A DNA stretch of 8,945 nt from CAZUGH01 sp964619785 (GTDB lineage Bacteria > Bacillota > Clostridia > Lachnospirales > Lachnospiraceae): positions 1-8,945 of the forward strand of contig CAZUGH010000072.1 in NCBI GenBank assembly GCA_964619785.1, in the 5' to 3' direction. The notes beneath the pieces were generated by a model. The model was given only the letters and a program-made list of their open reading frames with translations, searched no databases and was not told the origin of the DNA. Shown piece by piece: positions 5,191 to 8,945 of the stretch (position 1 is its first letter; every line of letters begins with the position of its first letter). The position numbers and the translations under genes are program-made.

Positions 5191-6306
5191 TCATTCTAAA
5201 TTCTCAGGATTTAGGCACGCTAGCTCTGGTAGAACAAAGCGTCCATCCTTTCGTATCAACTTGTCATCAAAATAAATCTCTCCGCCACCCCACTCAGGTG
5301 TCTGAATCCAGACCAAATCCCAGTGAATCGAAGACGTATTGCCATTTGGCGCTTCATCATAGCATGCACCTGGCGTAAAATGAATCGAGCCGCGTATTTT
5401 CTCGTCAAAGAGAATATCCTTCATCGGCTTGGTCACATACGGATTCACTCCAATCGCAAACTCGCCAATATACCTAGCTCCCTCATCCGAATCAAAAATC
5501 TGGTTAATGCGCTCTGTATCATTGGCCGTTGCTTCAACAATCTTGCCATCCTTGAAGGTGAGACACACCTGTTCAAATGTTACACCCTGATAGAGCGAAG
5601 GCGTATTGTAACTCAGCGTACCATTTACCGAATCACGAACCGGTGCCGTAAACACCTCACCATCTGGAATATTCATCTCCCCTGCGCACTTAATCGCAGG
5701 AATATCCTTAATAGAAAATGTGAGGTCCGTCCCTGGACCCACCATATGAACCTGGTCAGTCTGATTCATCAGCTCAACGAGGCTGTCCATCGCACGGTCC
5801 ATTTTCGAATAATCCAGATTACACACCTGGAAATAAAAATCCTCAAAGCTCTCGAGACTCTGGTTCGATAACTGTGCCATCGCATCATTCGGATAGCGAA
5901 GCACAACCCACCTTGTATGCTTCACACGGCGTTCATTATGCACCGGCGTCGCGTAATAACGATCATACAGGCGACGATTCTCGGTCGGCACATCCGATAG
6001 CTCCGCCACATTATCTTCACCGCGAATTCCCACATAACAGTCCATCGCATCCATTTCCTTGCCATCGATGTCTGCCATCAGCTCAAGCTGTTTCTGTGTG
6101 CAATGAAGCATCATCTCGCGCTGCATCTGCTTATCTGTATAATGGGGAAATGGAACGCCTCCCACCGCGTATATTTCTTTCACAATTTGCCTTGCCAACG
6201 GTCTTGTCGATTCACCCGTGTAATGCACATACACCTTGTCACCGGCCTTGACCTTCATCGAATAATTAACCAGATTCCTGGCCAATGTCTGAATTCTCTG
6301 ATCCAT
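5191..6306 (-). CDS. M29-family metallo-aminopeptidase (AmpS/PepS-like)
   Basis: Cytosolic leaderless aminopeptidase of the thermophilic-aminopeptidase (MEROPS M29) family, removing N-terminal residues from peptides with a two-metal centre. 371 residues, somewhat shorter than the roughly 400-410 typical of T. thermophilus-type members. The metal-site motifs are in order: GEMNIPDGEVFTAP with Glu217, IGEFAIGVNP with Glu282, GSIHF with His309, and SSIHWDLV with His328 and Asp330. Spacing matches the family pattern E, E, H, H-x-D, except for a shorter stretch between the two His motifs. The N-terminal domain (LARNLVNYSMKVKAGDKVYVH) is also typical. Start ATG 6306: GAAAGG at 6320-6325 overlaps the stop of the upstream gene but is rather far; GGGTG lies closer. 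It is 18 nt downstream of the large membrane-anchored protein gene, so part of the same operon. Confidence 0.92.
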   Translation of the reverse strand: MDQRIQTLARNLVNYSMKVKAGDKVYVHYTGESTRPLARQIVKEIYAVGGVPFPHYTDKQMQREMMLHCTQKQLELMADIDGKEMDAMDCYVGIRGEDNVAELSDVPTENRRLYDRYYATPVHNERRVKHTRWVVLRYPNDAMAQLSNQSLESFEDFYFQVCNLDYSKMDRAMDSLVELMNQTDQVHMVGPGTDLTFSIKDIPAIKCAGEMNIPDGEVFTAPVRDSVNGTLSYNTPSLYQGVTFEQVCLTFKDGKIVEATANDTERINQIFDSDEGARYIGEFAIGVNPYVTKPMKDILFDEKIRGSIHFTPGACYDEAPNGNTSSIHWDLVWIQTPEWGGGEIYFDDKLIRKDGRFVLPELACLNPENLE

Positions 6307-6324
6307 AAAACACCCAATTCCTTT

Positions 6325-8853
6325 CTATGACATGTAACTGATAAAATGATTGCCAGCTGCTTTGAAAATATCCTCTGCCTGCTTCCGTCCGACATTTTCC
6401 TCTTTGCCTGTGTTCGGATTCAGAATTGTAATCGTCGACTGGTCATAGCCACTGATTACAACTGCAGAAGAATCACCTGTCATCGCAATAACCGGCTTGC
6501 CACCACTGACAAAATACAGCGCCTGCTCGAGATTGACTCCTGACAGATTGACAGGACGATCCATGTATTTGTCAAGCATACCATAGACCGATTTGCCCGT
6601 CGCAGTCAATTCCTTCGCATCTACCGAATAATGATTCGCCTTCAGCACCATATGCGCACATGCCCCAATACTACTAATACCATCCCCCGTTTTCTGCAGA
6701 TTTATACCTGCCACACGATTCATCAAAAAGCTTCCGCCACGCTCCCACACAACCTGGTGATGGCTCGAAATCACAGTACCCATCTGCTCATCTGCCACAC
6801 GAATCGCTGTGCCAGCATTTTCATACGAAGAAGTGATTCCACCCAAAGCATAAACATAATACTTCGTAATTCCTGTGCTCTCAAGGTGAACTGCACGTTG
6901 ACTAGAAAGCACCGTGCTCGCACCAGACACACGCGTTGGCGTTCTTGTCATAATAAAACTAGTTGGCAACGTAATATACCACTCCGTCAATGTGCTTGCT
7001 GTCACACGAGATGCCAGCGAAACCTTCGCTTTCTCCTGACTCTCCTGATTCAATATGCTATCTGTAGAAATCTTATCATAACCATCCTGATTCTTGCGGT
7101 AACGATTCATCGTAAGCACGTTACCATTTACCGTAACACTACTAATATAAATATTCCTTCGATTATATGTCTTAAGCACCTTACCTTCATTGTCAGCGAT
7201 TTCCATACGATAACATGGGACTAGCCTGCTGCCGTCCTTATTGACCTTCACCTCCGACTTTCTCACATATCCATAGACTAGATTCGAATCAATCGTTCCT
7301 AACAAACGAATATACTCATCTGAACTCGGTGCTTTCAATTCTGTCTTCGCATCCGTCTCTAAATTATAAATCGTAATCAAATCACTGTAACCTGTCTTCA
7401 AATTAGAAGACAATGCCACACAATTTTTGTTCTTCATTACAGCAAAGCTGGAATTCTTTACATTTTCTGCGATAACGTCTAATCTTCTCGCTTGAATATT
7501 ATATGAATAAATGATATTACCCACAATGAGATAATACACATTGTTGCTGTTGACATAACTATATGGATTGAAGTCTTCCTTCAGTTGCTGATATGTGCTG
7601 TCCATCGGTAGATAAACCACCTCTTCAAGCTTGTCATCTGCCGCATTATAACGATAGAGCACGACCGCCACCTTGCCCTCATATTGGCCTCTCGCGATAT
7701 ACCCATATACCGTAAAGTAGAGATTGCCATCTTCATCTAACTTATTGATGCGAATCGCATTCTCGTCGTTTAGGGTGTAAATATCTGCTGCATCCTTTGT
7801 AAAATGACGATACACCTCGTGCAGCTTGTTCTGTCCTTTGTTCATATCATAACGATACAAAATACCATTCCGTGCAAAATACAGCATCTTGCCATCTTCC
7901 GATGTAAGCAAATCCATATCTGTATCCTGCGTGATACCCAGCTTTAATTGATTCTTATTTACACTAGCCATCTTCTCATCGAATGTCGCTTCCATCGTTC
8001 GTTGAAAACCTAACAAGTACGAACGTCCACCACTATAACGTACACGATAGAATTCCTTTACATGGAAAATCTCTGTACCAGAACTTGTCGTCCCCTTCAC
8101 ATAGTAATTCATCCAAATACATGCTGTCTCCGTATTGAATTCCTTCACCGTTGGCACAATATCCGAGATTACCTCCGGACTCAACTTGCCCCAAGTTACC
8201 AAATCCACATCTGAATGAATATTAACAGAAGCCAATGTGTCATTTGGTTCACTCGCATCAGGTTCTAGATATCCACGCAACTGACGATCGTTATCCTTGT
8301 GAAATGTATCATCATGAAATTTCTTCGCAAATGCAAGCTTATCAGCCAGATGCGTATCGCTTGTATAATACTTTAAACGTGTATAATAATGAATCTTACG
8401 CCCTGTATCTGTCGTCGCCGTCAGCGCAAAGATATACTCCTGGCTCGTATCAAATGCATAATCAAAAGTGAAATCAATCTTCTTCGCCTGATCCGAAAGA
8501 GCATTCAACTCCTTCTCCTCGTAGATTTCCTCTGTCTCCTTATCAAGAATCTGATACTTCACCTTCTGAATAACCATCGTACCACCAGCGATATTCACCG
8601 CCATTTTCTTCGTAGTATCCAAAGGCGTGATGGAAAGACGCACAATCGCAGGGTCCATACTTCCACTATACCCATAAAGTGTATTAATCTGATTCCCTCC
8701 TGTCGACGTCGTCAACACAGGATAACTCTCTGAAGTAACATCAATTGTCTTTCCACTATCGATCATTCCAGAGCCTTGATTCATTGTGAAAAAAGCAGTC
8801 GAACCAAGGAAAACAAAAAATAATATCACAATCTTATATATATATTTAGCCAT
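6325..8853 (-). CDS. Large membrane-anchored extracytoplasmic protein with beta-propeller-like middle and degenerate C39-peptidase-like C terminus
   Basis: I do not recognise a named gene; similar proteins of about 850 residues occur as hypothetical proteins in Lachnospiraceae (from memory). 842 residues. Residues 4-24 form one hydrophobic helix after MAKYIYK without a lipobox, so a signal anchor or signal peptide places the rest outside. Residues about 60-170 look like beta-rich domains. About 320-600 show repeated blades of the type GxLYxYDxxxxxLxxV, suggesting a beta-propeller. The last 120 residues resemble a papain-fold C39-like domain: a helix around ACAHMVLKA, then GKPVIAM, AVVISGYD and ILNPNTG. 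The positions where Cys and His would be expected hold Ser728 and Ser796, so it is probably not an active protease. Start: GGAGGA (8858-8863) lies 4 nt before ATG 8853; an ATG at 8886 lacks such a site. It heads the operon, with a good promoter 48 nt upstream. Confidence 0.7.
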   Translation of the reverse strand: MAKYIYKIVILFFVFLGSTAFFTMNQGSGMIDSGKTIDVTSESYPVLTTSTGGNQINTLYGYSGSMDPAIVRLSITPLDTTKKMAVNIAGGTMVIQKVKYQILDKETEEIYEEKELNALSDQAKKIDFTFDYAFDTSQEYIFALTATTDTGRKIHYYTRLKYYTSDTHLADKLAFAKKFHDDTFHKDNDRQLRGYLEPDASEPNDTLASVNIHSDVDLVTWGKLSPEVISDIVPTVKEFNTETACIWMNYYVKGTTSSGTEIFHVKEFYRVRYSGGRSYLLGFQRTMEATFDEKMASVNKNQLKLGITQDTDMDLLTSEDGKMLYFARNGILYRYDMNKGQNKLHEVYRHFTKDAADIYTLNDENAIRINKLDEDGNLYFTVYGYIARGQYEGKVAVVLYRYNAADDKLEEVVYLPMDSTYQQLKEDFNPYSYVNSNNVYYLIVGNIIYSYNIQARRLDVIAENVKNSSFAVMKNKNCVALSSNLKTGYSDLITIYNLETDAKTELKAPSSDEYIRLLGTIDSNLVYGYVRKSEVKVNKDGSRLVPCYRMEIADNEGKVLKTYNRRNIYISSVTVNGNVLTMNRYRKNQDGYDKISTDSILNQESQEKAKVSLASRVTASTLTEWYITLPTSFIMTRTPTRVSGASTVLSSQRAVHLESTGITKYYVYALGGITSSYENAGTAIRVADEQMGTVISSHHQVVWERGGSFLMNRVAGINLQKTGDGISSIGACAHMVLKANHYSVDAKELTATGKSVYGMLDKYMDRPVNLSGVNLEQALYFVSGGKPVIAMTGDSSAVVISGYDQSTITILNPNTGKEENVGRKQAEDIFKAAGNHFISYMS

Positions 8854-8857
8854 AATT

Positions 8858-8863
8858 TCCTCC
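8858..8863 (-). promoter_or_regulatory. Strong ribosome binding site that sets the start at 8853
   Basis: GGAGGA on the - strand, 4 nt before ATG 8853. It excludes the longer starts at 8886 and 8865: the second ATG would lie almost on top of this site, and the first has only AT-rich DNA upstream. Confidence 0.85.
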
Positions 8864-8900
8864 ATGCCGAATCTATTTACAAACAAACGTAATTATCTAT

Positions 8901-8929
8901 ATTGTACCCACTTTTACGCAAAAGTGCAA
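8901..8929 (-). promoter_or_regulatory. sigma-A-type promoter of the four-gene leftward operon
   Basis: On the - strand TTGCAC (8929-8924), a 17-nt spacer, and TACAAT (8906-8901). Transcription would start near 8894, giving a 5' leader of about 40 nt. It is the only clear promoter on this strand in the window; the three downstream genes have gaps too small for their own. Confidence 0.85.
8909..8926. promoter_or_regulatory. Inverted repeat inside the promoter spacer, possible operator
   Basis: CACTTTT-ACGC-AAAAGTG: 7-bp perfect arms around 4 nt. It fills the spacer and overlaps the -35 box, the position expected for a repressor site. No regulator can be assigned. Confidence 0.4.
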
Positions 8930-8945
8930 CTCTTGCTTTCACCCA

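Noticed and set aside
6631..7224. 197-residue + strand frame antisense to the large membrane-anchored protein gene
   Set aside because: Composition (many His, Thr, Arg, Cys) is typical of an antisense shadow, there is no ribosome binding site, and the opposite frame is a complete gene.
8854..8886. Longer start (ATG 8886) for the large membrane-anchored protein
   Set aside because: It would make the GGAGGA site coding and add a charged stretch before the signal anchor. ATG 8853 is directly preceded by that site.

Overview
The window looks like a Gram-positive Clostridia chromosome, most likely from a Lachnospiraceae-type gut or rumen anaerobe. This rests on AGGAGG-type ribosome binding sites, vegetative promoters close to TTGACA/TATAAT, and the style of the CopA, cytidine deaminase, M29 aminopeptidase and RsmF-like proteins. 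No species can be named from the sequence alone. The window includes a 100-base run of N (3390-3489), so it comes from a draft scaffold.

Left part (1-3324, + strand). The 3' end of a small membrane protein gene (1-402) is followed by a copper-homeostasis operon. A promoter carrying two tandem CsoR-type palindromes drives csoR (500-802, copper-sensing repressor) and copA (811-3324, Cu(I)-exporting P1B ATPase), whose start signals overlap the csoR stop. The unusual part is the CopA C terminus. A complete CopZ-like heavy-metal-associated (HMA) domain is fused in frame, and its first Met (3109) still has a near-ideal ribosome binding site. The transcript could therefore encode both a pump with metal-binding domains at both ends and a free 71-residue copper chaperone. 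Expected circuit: Cu(I) binds CsoR, the operators are released, and pump plus chaperone are made.

Middle (3325-3820, and on to about 3913). This non-coding stretch lies between convergent operons. It holds the gap, whose two edges carry the same 25-bp sequence, and a dense set of palindromes built on TATACCCCG/CGGGGTATA. It looks like a dispersed repeat or MITE/BIME-like element that broke the assembly. It appears to run into the 3' end of the neighbouring methyltransferase gene, where it supplies the last 30 codons and the stop.

Right part (3821-8853, - strand). A four-gene operon reads leftward from a clear promoter at 8901-8929: a large membrane-anchored extracytoplasmic protein with a beta-propeller-like middle and a degenerate C39-peptidase-like C-terminal domain; an M29 metallo-aminopeptidase; cytidine deaminase (cdd); and an RsmF/NOL1-NOP2-Sun-type rRNA m5C methyltransferase with a truncated C terminus. 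Gaps are 18 nt and 12 nt, then a 4-nt ATGA overlap, so co-transcription and translational coupling are likely.
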